A DNA stretch of 62,816 nt from Crossiella sp. S99.2 (GTDB lineage Bacteria > Actinomycetota > Actinomycetes > Mycobacteriales > Pseudonocardiaceae): positions 1 through 62,816 of the forward strand of contig NZ_JALMDK010000025.1 of assembly GCF_023094165.1 (NCBI RefSeq). Reading direction: 5' to 3'. A model generated the notes under the pieces. It saw nothing but the letters and a program-made list of their open reading frames with translations. It was not told the DNA's origin and ran no database searches. The translations under genes were made by a program, and so were the position numbers. Positions 44,222 through 53,070 of the stretch are shown piece by piece (position 1 is the stretch's first letter; every line of letters starts with the position of its first letter).

Positions 44222-45178
44222 ATGGCCGCAGCCATCGGCACCGAAATACGACGCGGGACCCCTGGCGACCAACGGTGGCCGTACGCCCCTGGCGTTAGTC
44301 GAGCACGTCTGCTCAACGGCTGCCTCGGCGGAGCGCTCACTACCCCCGCAGACCGCACACTCGCCACAGCACTCGATGCCGCGGACCCGACCTGGGGAGC
44401 AGCCGCCGCGATCACGGCGACGTTTGTCGAGGAGACACTCCTCGCCGGTGCCAGGGCGGGCATCCGACAGGTCCTGCAGATCGGCAACGGTGCGCCCGTA
44501 CCTACCACGATGCCGCACGAACAGTTCGCCGCACACCACCGCGGCAGCACGAACTCCATCAGATACATCTACGCGCTGGAGGATCCGGTCGAGGCCGCCC
44601 TAGTGTGCGAGGAACTCATTGCCAGCACCAGAGAGCCCGCTCCAGTCCCCATGGATGCCCGGGTAGTACACGTGGCCGACTCTCGGCTCACGACGATCCT
44701 GGCCGATGTGCGGGCCTGTCAGGCATTGGGTGACCAGGAACCGCTGCTGATGCTCTTGCCCCTGACCGGCCTGAACGACGCCGAGTTCCGAGAGCTGATC
44801 ACCCACGCCCGCACAGCCCTGCCAGCGGGCAGCGTGATCGCCATCGCCGCCACCGGATTCGGCTGCACCCCGACAGCGAAGGAGATCCTGGTAGCCAAGA
44901 ACATGGGCAGGATCTATCGCGACGCTGGCCTCTCCTTCCCGCTGACCACCTGGGCAGAACTGGAGGTGGCGCTGCGGGACTGGCGTCTGCTGGAACCGGG
45001 AATCGTGGCCCAGACACGCTGGCGCCACCAAGGCTCACTCCCTCCAGCGGCCATACCGGTCCTCCTGGCCATCGCCACAGACCCGAGGGCAGACATTTCC
45101 GCGGTCTGGCAACGCCCCTCTCGGCCGAGGCAGGCATCGCTGCGCCTGGTCAACCCGAACCGGCGCAGCGCACCGTGA
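44222..45178 (+). CDS. Diverged SAM-dependent methyltransferase-like protein (PF04672/DUF574 type)
   Basis: 318 residues. The order of segments follows the actinobacterial DUF574 family: SRARLLNGCLGGALTTPADR (family: ARVYDYxLGGxxNF), GIRQVLQIGNGAP (motif I, family GIRQFLDIGTGLP), then SIRYIYALEDPVEAALVCEE (family RVVYVDNDPxV). The acidic residues of motif I and of the SAM-ribose strand are altered (LQIGNG instead of LDIGTG; YALEDPV instead of YVDNDPI). It may have lost or changed its cofactor. No partner gene is obvious. The start at 44222 is ATG; ribosome site GAACC is weak. Confidence 0.65.
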   Translation: MAAAIGTEIRRGTPGDQRWPYAPGVSRARLLNGCLGGALTTPADRTLATALDAADPTWGAAAAITATFVEETLLAGARAGIRQVLQIGNGAPVPTTMPHEQFAAHHRGSTNSIRYIYALEDPVEAALVCEELIASTREPAPVPMDARVVHVADSRLTTILADVRACQALGDQEPLLMLLPLTGLNDAEFRELITHARTALPAGSVIAIAATGFGCTPTAKEILVAKNMGRIYRDAGLSFPLTTWAELEVALRDWRLLEPGIVAQTRWRHQGSLPPAAIPVLLAIATDPRADISAVWQRPSRPRQASLRLVNPNRRSAP

Positions 45179-45238
45179 CCACCACTGTCTACAGTGGAGT
45201 CAGGAAACAACTTCAGATCGTGGGCCTCTGAGACGGAC

Positions 45239-45496
45239 ATGACCACACTCCCTCGATCATCCATGCCTGCCCGAGCGGACCGTCGACACAGAATCACCGC
45301 GCTGATGCTCCGCGGTGCGCTCAGCGCAAGCGGCACGACCGCGATTCAATCACCCTCGGGTACCGGAGTGCACCAGCCCAAGGCTCTGCCGCACAAGCAC
45401 CACGGACTGATCTGCACCCAGTCACCCGATCCTGACAGGTTCCCTGGCATCACCACAGGGATCACGCCCTCCAACACAGAAAGGCCCGACCGGTGA
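45239..45496 (+). CDS. Possible small protein, unknown
   Basis: 85 codons from the ATG at 45239. Basic and Pro/Thr-rich, with no recognised domain. Its TGA overlaps a GTG that opens the next frame (GTGA), and that one in turn overlaps the next ATG, giving a chain of three. Such overlaps also arise by chance in GC-rich DNA, so the call is weak. Confidence 0.3.
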   Translation: MTTLPRSSMPARADRRHRITALMLRGALSASGTTAIQSPSGTGVHQPKALPHKHHGLICTQSPDPDRFPGITTGITPSNTERPDR

Positions 45497-45924
45497 TCGC
45501 CGTCAGCACCCGAGCACCTCAACTGCCCGTGCGCCGCAGTCGCCCGTGGACACATCACCAGATGTCCCAGACGCCCGAAGCCAGGGGAAGTGGACACCGG
45601 ATGGTGAATGAGGCCCGGGGGCTTCGCCCACGCAGGCGCCACCGGCCTGGAGCCCATGACCATCGCTACCGGGTGCGCGAGGCCAGTCACCGCAGACGCC
45701 ACCGCCGGGCCACTTCCCACCTGTCACAGGTGCGTCCGCATCAGTACCGCGGCGGCACCAGAGCGGAAGGACCTCCACTTCACAGGACGCACGGGAAGCA
45801 CGCGTCCCGGCCGAACCCCACAGCGCTGCACCCGATCAGCCAGCCCGCACGCAGCACCAGCGATCACCGCCGCCCAACTTCCCTTCCCACTGAGCCACTC
45901 CAGACCCAGCCGACAGACTCATGA
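45493..45924 (+). CDS. Possible Arg/His-rich protein, unknown
   Basis: 143 codons beginning with GTG in a 4-bp overlap with the preceding frame. Codon third positions are GC-rich, but the protein is extremely rich in Arg, His and Pro, which is typical of shadow translation. A competing frame over the same bases contains PLPTCHRCVRI. I cannot decide which, if any, is expressed. Confidence 0.25.
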   Translation: MIAVSTRAPQLPVRRSRPWTHHQMSQTPEARGSGHRMVNEARGLRPRRRHRPGAHDHRYRVREASHRRRHRRATSHLSQVRPHQYRGGTRAEGPPLHRTHGKHASRPNPTALHPISQPARSTSDHRRPTSLPTEPLQTQPTDS

Positions 45925-46571
45925 CCACCTCCACTCCTGCCCAACAGAACAACCAGCCGACGCGCACACGACTCCGCCCATCGCAGTCAGGACACACCAG
46001 TGCGATCTGTCAGAGGGCGGCACTGCCTACCTGCGCACTGCTCCTCGCAAGGGCAGGGCACACTCGGCACGCTGTGCCGACAAGCTCCGCATCGCCGCGG
46101 CCAGTGCCCGCAGACATGTCCGAGGACGCGGCTCACTGGGCACTGCACCTCGTCGATGCCTGCGGCCTGGCCCGCTCCGCCACCTGCTTCTGGACCGTGC
46201 CGGGCAACGTCGAGTCCGCCGCACCCCACAGATGCGACACATGCCTGGTCCCAGGCGCTGCGGACCTGGCCGTCTGGGGTTGCCGCCGCAGTGACTGCCC
46301 GCAGCCGCCACACCGTAGCGGGTGCACCGCCCGTGGACACCCGAGCATGACACCTCTGCCTTTCCGACACCCACTCACCACCACGCCGGAAGAGGAGCCA
46401 TGGCCGGCTCGTTGCCACTGCCCATCCAGTCCCATAGCCAGGCGCCCGGAAATGCCGAGCACACCGCGGTACCTGATACGGAGTGGTGCCGAGAACAGTT
46501 GGACCGTTCCCTCCTCCGGTACCGCCGGGCACTCCGGACCGGGGCACCGACCTGCCTTCTCACGGCCCTGA
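45921..46571 (+). CDS. Possible Cys-rich small protein, unknown
   Basis: 216 codons starting at an ATG that overlaps the previous stop (ATGA). The middle part (MSEDAAHWALHLVDACGLAR, then ATCFWTVPGNV and HRCDTCLVPGAADLAVWGCR) looks protein-like and carries CxxC-type cysteines that could bind zinc. The last 170 bp overlap the well-supported membrane protein gene in another frame and look like noise. A frameshift or an earlier end is possible. Confidence 0.35.
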   Translation: MTTSTPAQQNNQPTRTRLRPSQSGHTSAICQRAALPTCALLLARAGHTRHAVPTSSASPRPVPADMSEDAAHWALHLVDACGLARSATCFWTVPGNVESAAPHRCDTCLVPGAADLAVWGCRRSDCPQPPHRSGCTARGHPSMTPLPFRHPLTTTPEEEPWPARCHCPSSPIARRPEMPSTPRYLIRSGAENSWTVPSSGTAGHSGPGHRPAFSRP

Positions 46572-46888
46572 TCCTGCTGGGATTCGGCACGAGGATCCAC
46601 CGCGAGGTGCACAAGACGGTGGGCGGCCTCATGGCTGTGACCGGTCTCGTCGTGATCGCGATCTGGCTCGGGTGGTGGTGGCTGCGCTGGATGGTGCTCA
46701 GCACCGACCGATCGATGTATCGACTCAGCGTCGCAGCCAATGAAGCCGTGGCCTGGTCCGGCCTGGAACCGCGACACCTTCGCCAAGGCCTGATGTACAC
46801 CCGAGAACGCGGTGGCGTGTATCAGTTCTACGGCCCACTGCCCGATCACGCGCTCCACGCCGAGAGCAGCAGCACCCAGGACGGATAG
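46400..46888 (+). CDS. Small membrane protein with two transmembrane segments
   Basis: 162 residues from the ATG at 46400, with AGAGGAG 6 nt upstream. CLLTALILLGFGTRI and MAVTGLVVIAIWLGWWWLRW are two membrane helices separated by a short loop; the C-terminal part is soluble. No family is recognised. It lies about 95 bp before the second STAND gene on the same strand and might anchor or partner it. Confidence 0.65.
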   Translation: MAGSLPLPIQSHSQAPGNAEHTAVPDTEWCREQLDRSLLRYRRALRTGAPTCLLTALILLGFGTRIHREVHKTVGGLMAVTGLVVIAIWLGWWWLRWMVLSTDRSMYRLSVAANEAVAWSGLEPRHLRQGLMYTRERGGVYQFYGPLPDHALHAESSSTQDG

Positions 46889-46981
46889 CGCCTGCCTGCC
46901 TCGGCAACCGGCGCACACCCCGCAAGCCCGGCGAGTGCCGGTACTCCCACTGTTGATGTTTCTCCTCACCGTTGGACACCA

Positions 46982-49300
46982 ATGACGATCACCACCGGCC
47001 CCAGTGCGATTCAGGATGCAGCCCCAGCAGTCCACGGCCACGCGAAGCGGGAGGCTGTCCTGCGATGGGCGCGGATACTGGACCAGGCCAAGCCAGCCTC
47101 GGTCATACCGGAACCACGGCAGCGACCATCACAGTTCCCGACCGCGCCGCAACCACTGCTCGGCAGGGACCGCGACTTGGCTCTCCTGGACGAGCTGGCC
47201 GCCCTCCACCGCGCGCAACCGACGTCTGCGACCGTGGTGATCTCCGGTGAAGTCGGGATAGGAAAGACAGCCTTGGCCCTCACCTGGGGCCAGCGCAACC
47301 AGCAGCAGTTCCCACACGGGGCAATCTGGCTCGATTTGGCCGACTACCGACACGGCACCCACGCTGCCTTGGATGCCACTGCCGTCCTGGAGGCACTGCT
47401 GCGTGCACTCACCATCCCGGCCTGGCGAATCGACGCTGCGCACACCAGAGCACTCAAGGTCGAGCTGCTCCACAACGCCACCGCCGGACAACATCTACTC
47501 ATCGTGGTCGACAACGCCGAAGCCACCGACGACCTGCTCGGACTGCTGCCGAGCTCGACAACCTGCGTCGTCCTGATCACCACTGCTGTCGGCCCGCCAG
47601 GACTGTGGGGACTTCGTGAGGCCAAGCACCACGTCCTGACCCCGCTGGATGACACCGCCGCGACGGAACTGGCCGCCGGCATTCTGGGCGCCTCACGAAT
47701 CGAGGCCGCGGACCAAGCGTGGGAGCAGATCCTGACGCACTGCGCGGGGAACCCGCTGGCATTGCGACTAGCCGCCGTCACCATCGCCACCCGCCGGCCA
47801 TCCAGCCTGACCTGGGCCGCACGCCGCCTCACCGGAGAAACCGGGACCTGCCGTGCCACCCTCGGCACGGCCCGGAGTACCGATGTGGTGGCATCGGCGA
47901 CAGCCCTGGCCCTGCAGGGCGCTGGCCCACTCTTGGTCCGCCGGGTGCGCAGACTGGCGGAGTATCCCGGTCACGAGCTCACTCCACCGGTAGCCGCAGC
48001 CGTCCTCGGCTGCGGCACCAGTACCGAAGGAGGAGAGATCCTCCAACGACTCACCGACCGCGGCCTACTGACCATGATTCATCCGAACCACTACCGGATA
48101 CCTCGCGCCCTGGCACGCACCATTCGCCACGCCACACCTCCACTCAGCGCGGCGTCCCAAGCCGCAGCAGTCGCCGCCGGCCTTCGTCAACTGGCCCGCA
48201 CAGCCGTCGCCGCGATTGACGTCCTAGGTGGATCGGGCGACAGTTCGCTGCGAACTCCAGTCCGTGATGGCTCCACCGCGGCCGACCTCTTCGACAGCCC
48301 TTTGCAAGCCCTGGCGTGGCTGGAGGTTCACCGCAGGGACCTCCAGCGAGCCGTCACCATCACCGTGCAGCTCCGCGAGCTCCGATCCATCGTCTGGCCG
48401 TTGCACTACGCACTGAGCCGGTTGTGCGCCCTCCAGGGCGGAGCGGCCGACTGGATCCGGATCTATCAGAAAGTCCTGCCCCTGGCGTGCGAATCAGGCA
48501 TGCAGCGAAGGCAAAGCGAGGTTCGCTTCGGCCTAGCGATGGCACGCCTCGTGGCGCCGCGGCCCTATCGTGCCGGATCTGCGGACGCAGGCTTGCCAGC
48601 CTCTGCACACCTGGACCTCGCCAGCCGTCTTGCCTCCATCACCGGGTCGAGATTCCTCAGCTTGCCCGAGCAGTGGAACGGTTTTCTGCCCTATCTCAGC
48701 AGCCGCTGGGCCGACCCACGAGTAGCCGAGAAACTTCACTGCACCGCAGCCGCGATCTTCGTCCGTGACCACAACGCGCGGATGGCACATGTGCACAACA
48801 TCGGACTAGCCGAAAGCTGCGCTGCCACAGGCCGATCCGCGCAAGCACTGGCACTGCTCAACACCGCATCGCAGGCATTCGCGCTCATGGACGATCGCGC
48901 CGCACAGGTGCGGGTGCTGATCACCATGGCGGCTGTTCATCTGGGACTCGGTAAAGCCCACAACGCTGCAGATGCCCTCGCCCGCGCCCGCATGCTCCTC
49001 AGCCCGGAATCCTCCAGGGCAGAACACGCTGCGGTGGAAGGCAGTACAGCCATCGTGGCTGACACCATGGGGCAGCACAGCCGAGTCCGCAGTGCGCGTG
49101 CAGCGCTGGCACAACTGCTCCCGGCCAGTGGCTCAACGCCCGCGATCACCGCTGTGCTGGAAACCCTGGAACGAGAAGGAAACCGCACAGCGGCGAGTGC
49201 TAGGCAGAACACAGGCCCTGTGCCACACGCAGTAGCGGCACGGCACGATCGACCTCCAGGTGTCTCTCAACAACACCACACCTCGACTGTCCTGGCCTGA
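46982..49300 (+). CDS. STAND NTPase with NB-ARC-like ATPase and TPR-like C-terminus
   Basis: 772 residues. PLLGRDRDLALLDEL is the usual entry to an NB-ARC domain. GEVGIGKT (89-96) is Walker A, HLLIVVDNAE (about 172-181) Walker B, and CAGNPLALRLAAVTIA corresponds to the GLPLA motif. A winged-helix-like region (PPVAAAVLGCGTSTEGGEIL) and a long helical TPR-like tail (ALALLNTASQAFALMDDRA, then AHNAADALARARMLLSPES) follow. As a regulator or immune-type sensor it would oligomerise on ligand binding. It has no N-terminal effector or SARP domain. The ATG start is preceded by a weak ribosome site. Confidence 0.8.
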   Translation: MTITTGPSAIQDAAPAVHGHAKREAVLRWARILDQAKPASVIPEPRQRPSQFPTAPQPLLGRDRDLALLDELAALHRAQPTSATVVISGEVGIGKTALALTWGQRNQQQFPHGAIWLDLADYRHGTHAALDATAVLEALLRALTIPAWRIDAAHTRALKVELLHNATAGQHLLIVVDNAEATDDLLGLLPSSTTCVVLITTAVGPPGLWGLREAKHHVLTPLDDTAATELAAGILGASRIEAADQAWEQILTHCAGNPLALRLAAVTIATRRPSSLTWAARRLTGETGTCRATLGTARSTDVVASATALALQGAGPLLVRRVRRLAEYPGHELTPPVAAAVLGCGTSTEGGEILQRLTDRGLLTMIHPNHYRIPRALARTIRHATPPLSAASQAAAVAAGLRQLARTAVAAIDVLGGSGDSSLRTPVRDGSTAADLFDSPLQALAWLEVHRRDLQRAVTITVQLRELRSIVWPLHYALSRLCALQGGAADWIRIYQKVLPLACESGMQRRQSEVRFGLAMARLVAPRPYRAGSADAGLPASAHLDLASRLASITGSRFLSLPEQWNGFLPYLSSRWADPRVAEKLHCTAAAIFVRDHNARMAHVHNIGLAESCAATGRSAQALALLNTASQAFALMDDRAAQVRVLITMAAVHLGLGKAHNAADALARARMLLSPESSRAEHAAVEGSTAIVADTMGQHSRVRSARAALAQLLPASGSTPAITAVLETLEREGNRTAASARQNTGPVPHAVAARHDRPPGVSQQHHTSTVLA

Positions 49301-49582
49301 CCTTGAGTTCTATACCGCTAGCCATGAGGTGGACTTACACCGTGGCGGCGCCTTCCGCCTGCATCGGCCGCCCCGTACGGCTCCGCACGCCCTGTTGTTG
49401 CGCGGCCGCATTCGCCACGACCGTTGCCCCGGCCGTGGGGCCTGGCAGATGTTTGGCGCCACTGCGGCGATGTCCCAGCCTTCTCACGGATCTGCTCTGC
49501 CGTGCGTCGGTGGCCTCGGCGACAGGGGAGCAGTGCTGGCACCCCACAACCACCATCTCCGATCGCGTACCAGGAGAACAGT

Positions 49583-49936
49583 GTGACGACGCTCCGACCA
49601 ACCTCGCTTCGCTGGGCCACCCTGCTGGGGTCTCTGCTCGCGATGATCGCCTTGACCCCGCTGATCCTCTACTGGACCGGTGTCGCTGCGATGGGCGTGG
49701 CCAGCTGCTCGATGACCACCGACCCCGCGCACCAGGGGATCTGTTCGGTCCCCATGCAGTTCCTCCTTCTCATCCTGCCCTCCGCGGTCTGGGTGCTGTC
49801 TTTCGTGGTCATGCTGGTGTGCGGGATCGTCGCGATCAGCCACAGGCGGCGGCTGACATGGTGGATCGCCGGTCCTGCACTGGCCACAGGCTTTGCCCTG
49901 GGGGTCAGTGTCGGCCTCGGTCTGTGGCTGGGCTAG
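49583..49936 (+). CDS. Small integral membrane protein
   Basis: 117 residues from GTG 49583, with AGGAGAA 4 nt upstream. Three hydrophobic helices are visible: LLGSLLAMIALTPLILYWTG, FLLLILPSAVWVLSFVVMLV and IAGPALATGFALGVSVGLGL. No family is recognised. It lies 420 bp before the lasso precursor on the same strand; whether it belongs to that cluster, for instance as an export or immunity helper, is unknown. Confidence 0.65.
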   Translation: MTTLRPTSLRWATLLGSLLAMIALTPLILYWTGVAAMGVASCSMTTDPAHQGICSVPMQFLLLILPSAVWVLSFVVMLVCGIVAISHRRRLTWWIAGPALATGFALGVSVGLGLWLG

Positions 49937-50344
49937 CCACGCTGACCCGTTCTGGTGACACAGCCATGCGACAGGCCGCCGATGTTCGAGCAGGTCTGAT
50001 GTTCCAGCCTCGACAACGGATGTGGCTGCACACCAAGCGTCCACGACCTCAGCGTCGCGGACAGGGCGCACGCGAACCAGGTGGCGCGCTCACGCCGGCA
50101 GCGGGACTCGCTGGCCAGGGTAGGCGCGGTACTCATTGCGGCACTTCACACATCCCATTGCCTGACTGCACCCCATCATCCCCGGACACCGCACAGCGGT
50201 CCCAGATGAGTCCATGCTTGAGCCAGGCGCAACCACACACTCACCCCACCGGTCGTCTCGTACGTCTCGGCACGGCGGCGCACCTTCGCCGGAGTGCTTG
50301 CGCAGCAGGATGTTTCGTTGCACGATGGGGATGGGTGAGTGCAC
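49937..50344. other. Intergenic region holding lasso operon promoter
   Basis: About 400 bp with no supported gene. The promoter of the lasso peptide operon should be here, but no confident -35/-10 pair was found. A frame continuing upstream of the precursor ATG lacks a ribosome site and is not part of the peptide. Confidence 0.45.
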
Positions 50345-50357
50345 GGAAAGGATGGCC

Positions 50358-50504
50358 ATGGAGGCCACTACGTTCCCGACCGATGCAATCAAAGAAGCGC
50401 CGCGATATGAGCCGCCGGAGGTCATCGCGCTCGGCGGTGTTGTCGAGCTGACCCAGGGCAGTGCGTTCGACGACACCATGGAGAAACGGTCCTACTATTT
50501 CTAG
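50358..50504 (+). CDS. Lasso peptide precursor
   Basis: 48 residues from the ATG at 50358, preceded by GGAAAGG at 50345-50351 (the ATG at 50352 would touch it). The 33-residue leader contains YEPP (YxxP, residues 17-20), the RRE recognition motif, and ends T32-Q33, with the Thr at -2 that lasso proteases require. The core GSAFDDTMEKRSYYF has G1 and E9 for a nine-residue macrolactam ring and a K10-F15 tail with bulky Y13, Y14 and F15 to lock the thread. D6-T7 in the ring is the Asp-Thr pair that isoaspartate methyltransferases convert to aspartimide in cellulonodin-2 and lihuanodin. It is followed after 9 bp by the cyclase gene. Confidence 0.93.
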   Translation: MEATTFPTDAIKEAPRYEPPEVIALGGVVELTQGSAFDDTMEKRSYYF

Positions 50505-50513
50505 GCGGATCAC

Positions 50514-51266
50514 GTGATGTGGTTGGCGGAAACCGTCGGCCGCGACGCTCTCCACGTACCTCCAGCACGCGCGTGCCCGGATCTGACTGCCGTCGCCGCC
50601 GACTGGATTCGGTTGTGGCACACCAGATCCGGGCCACCCGGCGGCCTACGGAAGGTTGACGTTCCAGGCTGTCGCCTGCTGGTGCTGGGCTACTGCCCCG
50701 CGGATGATCGGGAGCTGACCACCATCGGCGAGCAGGTGGCTCGCGGCGGTGATTCGGCACTAGCCTCGGTCGGCGGGAGCAGCGTGGTGATCGCCGTGCG
50801 GCGCGATGATGCAGTCATCGTGGGAGATCTCGCCGGACAACGCACGGTCTTCTACACCCGCACTCCCAACGGGCGGACCGTACTCGGATCTCACTGCAGT
50901 CACCTAGCCAGAACTGTCAGCACCGGAGTCGACAAGGGATGGCTGGCGACCCGCTTGATCCTTCCCCGCGCCTCGGACGTGTGGGCCGAGGGCTCACCGT
51001 GGACAGGAGTGCAGGCACTGCGGCCAGGCTGGGGGCTGAGACTGCGCCGCACCGGAGCCAGCTCCGTACACCAAGTGCACACCTTGCCCACTCCAGAGAC
51101 AGAACAGGGGGACGCCGCAGTCGTTCTCAGAACAGCCCTGCGTCAGGCGGTAGAACTCCGGGTGCGCACAGCCCAGGTCAGTTCAGTCGACCTGAGCGGC
51201 GGACTTGATTCCTCCACCGTGGCAACCCTCGCGGCCAAGACAGCACCTGGCCGAGTGCCTGCGTAG
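50514..51266 (+). CDS. Lasso cyclase (asparagine synthetase-like), N-terminal part, ends at in-frame TAG
   Basis: 250 residues covering the glutaminase-like N-terminal domain (VVIAVRRDDAVIVGDLAGQR) and the PP-loop of the ATPase domain (SSVDLSGGLDSSTVATLAAK). The enzyme adenylates the Glu9 side chain of the core and joins it to Gly1. The frame is stopped by TAG at 51264-51266. The same frame continues after ACG with ATG at 51270 and the rest of the enzyme, so one base change separates this from a normal gene of about 611 residues. The Cys2 nucleophile of true glutaminases is absent, as expected in lasso cyclases. Start is GTG 50514 or ATG 50517 after AGGCGG. Confidence 0.88.
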   Translation: MMWLAETVGRDALHVPPARACPDLTAVAADWIRLWHTRSGPPGGLRKVDVPGCRLLVLGYCPADDRELTTIGEQVARGGDSALASVGGSSVVIAVRRDDAVIVGDLAGQRTVFYTRTPNGRTVLGSHCSHLARTVSTGVDKGWLATRLILPRASDVWAEGSPWTGVQALRPGWGLRLRRTGASSVHQVHTLPTPETEQGDAAVVLRTALRQAVELRVRTAQVSSVDLSGGLDSSTVATLAAKTAPGRVPA

Positions 51267-51269
51267 ACG

Positions 51270-52349
51270 ATGACCATTCCCGACGTCGACGATGCTCAAG
51301 CAGCCGCCTCGGTCGTGGCTCAGGTTCCCGGCCTGACACACCGACAACGTCCCATGCCACCGCATGTCCTGCCCTATTCCGAACTTGACCAGCTACCCCC
51401 GCTGGACGAGCCCGGGGCCCTGGCTGCATCCAGTGCCTGCGAACGGTGGTGGCATTCCCACATCGCCAGCCTCGGACCAGACGTACACCTCGGGGGCGAT
51501 GGTGGGGACGCGGTGATGACCGCCCCCCTGCTCTATCTCGCCGACCTGGCCCACCTACGCGCGGCCGGGCAACTCTGGCGGCATGCGGTGGGCTGGGCAC
51601 AGTTGCGAAACCAAGCACCCCACCTGCTGATCCGCACCGCACGGTCGGCGCGGCAGGCGAATTACCGAAGCGAACTTGGTGCGCTGGCCGCGCAGCTCCG
51701 CGCCGGCAGCCTCCCGGCGGCCAGGCCGATGGCGGCACTCTCGCTGTTGCCGCACACCGCGGTCGCGGCCTGGATGAGCAGACAGGGGCGAGAGCTCGTG
51801 GCTGAGCGACTGCACCAGCACGCCGCAGAGCACGCGGAGCCGGTAGTTCCCGGCAGCTTCGGCATCGGTGACACGGCTGCCTGGCTCACCCTGACCGCCT
51901 TCGGCAGGCAACAACGACTCGATGCCGATCTCGCCGCGACCCAGGGAATCAACCACCAGTCGCCGTTTCTGGATGATGCGGTCATTCGGGCCTGCTGGTC
52001 GATACCGGCCTGGCATCGCACGACTCCACACCAGGCGAAACCGTTACTGGTCAACGCCTTCACCAACCTGGTGCCCGCATCCGTGCTGCGCCGCAGCACC
52101 AAAGGCGACCACACGGCTTATGCCTACCGCGGTCTGGCTACCAACGCACCCGAGCTGACCCGCCTGTTCACCGACTCCTGCCTCGCCCAGGTTGGCCTGA
52201 TCGAGGACTCTGCGGTCCGCGCGGTGATCAGCCGGGCCCGGGCGGGGCAGGCAATCCCCCTCGGTGCCTTGGACCTGCTGGTCACGACCGAGTTGTGGCT
52301 ACGAGGCAACAGCGGCACACACGACTCGGCAGGAAGGGACACGTCATGA
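51270..52349 (+). CDS. Lasso cyclase (asparagine synthetase-like), C-terminal part after TAG
   Basis: 359 residues in the same frame as the N-terminal part, beginning with ATG three bases after its TAG. It holds the second half of the ATP pyrophosphatase domain: DVHLGGDGGDAVMTAPLLYL (nucleotide/metal-binding GGDGGD) and NHQSPFLDDAVIRACWSIPA, typical of asparagine synthetase family enzymes. Alone it lacks the PP-loop. Reinitiation at this ATG could in principle supply two interacting halves; otherwise the cyclase is inactive. The stop overlaps the ATG of the RRE gene (ATGA), so the operon structure is intact downstream. Confidence 0.85.
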   Translation: MTIPDVDDAQAAASVVAQVPGLTHRQRPMPPHVLPYSELDQLPPLDEPGALAASSACERWWHSHIASLGPDVHLGGDGGDAVMTAPLLYLADLAHLRAAGQLWRHAVGWAQLRNQAPHLLIRTARSARQANYRSELGALAAQLRAGSLPAARPMAALSLLPHTAVAAWMSRQGRELVAERLHQHAAEHAEPVVPGSFGIGDTAAWLTLTAFGRQQRLDADLAATQGINHQSPFLDDAVIRACWSIPAWHRTTPHQAKPLLVNAFTNLVPASVLRRSTKGDHTAYAYRGLATNAPELTRLFTDSCLAQVGLIEDSAVRAVISRARAGQAIPLGALDLLVTTELWLRGNSGTHDSAGRDTS

Positions 52350-52615
52350 CGGTGCGAGCAGCACCCGGTGTACACGCTGTCATGATCGAGGGGGGAACCA
52401 TGATCGTGCTGGCCGAACGCTCCGGCCAGTACTACCAGGGCTCTTCCACAGCGCGTGCCATGTGGTGTGCCCTGCAGACACACGCTGGCGACCTGTCCCC
52501 GGCGGCGCAGTCCGTGGCGACGGAGTTCGATGTGCCGGTCAGCCAGGTACGAGCCGACCTCGAAACCTTCGTCGGCCGATTACTCGAACTCTCGTTGCTG
52601 GAGGTGACCGCGTGA
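52346..52615 (+). CDS. Lasso RRE protein (PqqD-like, B1)
   Basis: 89 residues from the ATG overlapping the cyclase stop, with AGGAAGGGA upstream. This is the stand-alone RiPP recognition element that binds the YxxP leader and delivers the precursor to the protease and cyclase. It shows the PqqD order: beta strands (GVHAVMIEGGTMIVLAERSG), then QYYQGSSTARAMWCAL and helices ending SQVRADLETFVGRLLELSLL. Typical length. It is coupled to the protease gene by GTGA. Confidence 0.92.
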   Translation: MTVRAAPGVHAVMIEGGTMIVLAERSGQYYQGSSTARAMWCALQTHAGDLSPAAQSVATEFDVPVSQVRADLETFVGRLLELSLLEVTA

Positions 52616-53070
52616 GCATGCCCATGGCAATGCGGCAGAAACGGCCACCAGGGTTGTTGGCCACCAGCATCGGCGCGTGCGCGGGCCTGGCGGCCTGGGC
52701 CGTGCTTCGCCTGATCCGATTCGATCGTCTCACCGCCGCGGCCGAGGCTCTGGCGCGGACCACCCAGCGCGCCGCCACAGCCGAGGAAACTCAGCGCGCG
52801 CTCGACATGGTCACCGCCGGTGCGCGCTGGATACCGGGACGGGTCGCCTGCCTGGAACGCTCGCTGGCGGCGTTCGTGATCCTGGCGGTGTGTCGGCGGG
52901 GCGTGAGCTGGTGCATCGGAGTACGCACACCACCGATCACTGCGCACGCCTGGCTCGCCGACGATGCCGGCACACCGCTGGGCGAACCTGACTCCACAAC
53001 AGGCTGCAGACCGCTGCGGGTCATTTCTCGCCTGCCAGGAACCACCAGAGGAAGCTGGAGAACATCGTGA
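52612..53070 (+). CDS. Lasso leader peptidase (transglutaminase-like, B2)
   Basis: 152 residues. This cysteine protease removes the leader after Q33. The transglutaminase-type triad is seen as C80 (GRVACLERSLAAFVIL) and H112 (ITAHAWLADDAG), with an Asp expected in the segment after it. The N-terminal hydrophobic helix (GLLATSIGACAGLAAWAVLR) is also common in B2 proteins. Starts at GTG 52612 (GTGA with the RRE gene) and ends in a GTGA overlap with the methyltransferase gene. Confidence 0.92.
   Translation: MSMPMAMRQKRPPGLLATSIGACAGLAAWAVLRLIRFDRLTAAAEALARTTQRAATAEETQRALDMVTAGARWIPGRVACLERSLAAFVILAVCRRGVSWCIGVRTPPITAHAWLADDAGTPLGEPDSTTGCRPLRVISRLPGTTRGSWRTS

Noticed and set aside
50214..50357. 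Longer lasso precursor starting at an upstream ATG
   Set aside because: No ribosome site precedes it and the extra residues are unlike any leader; GGAAAGG is correctly spaced only for ATG 50358.
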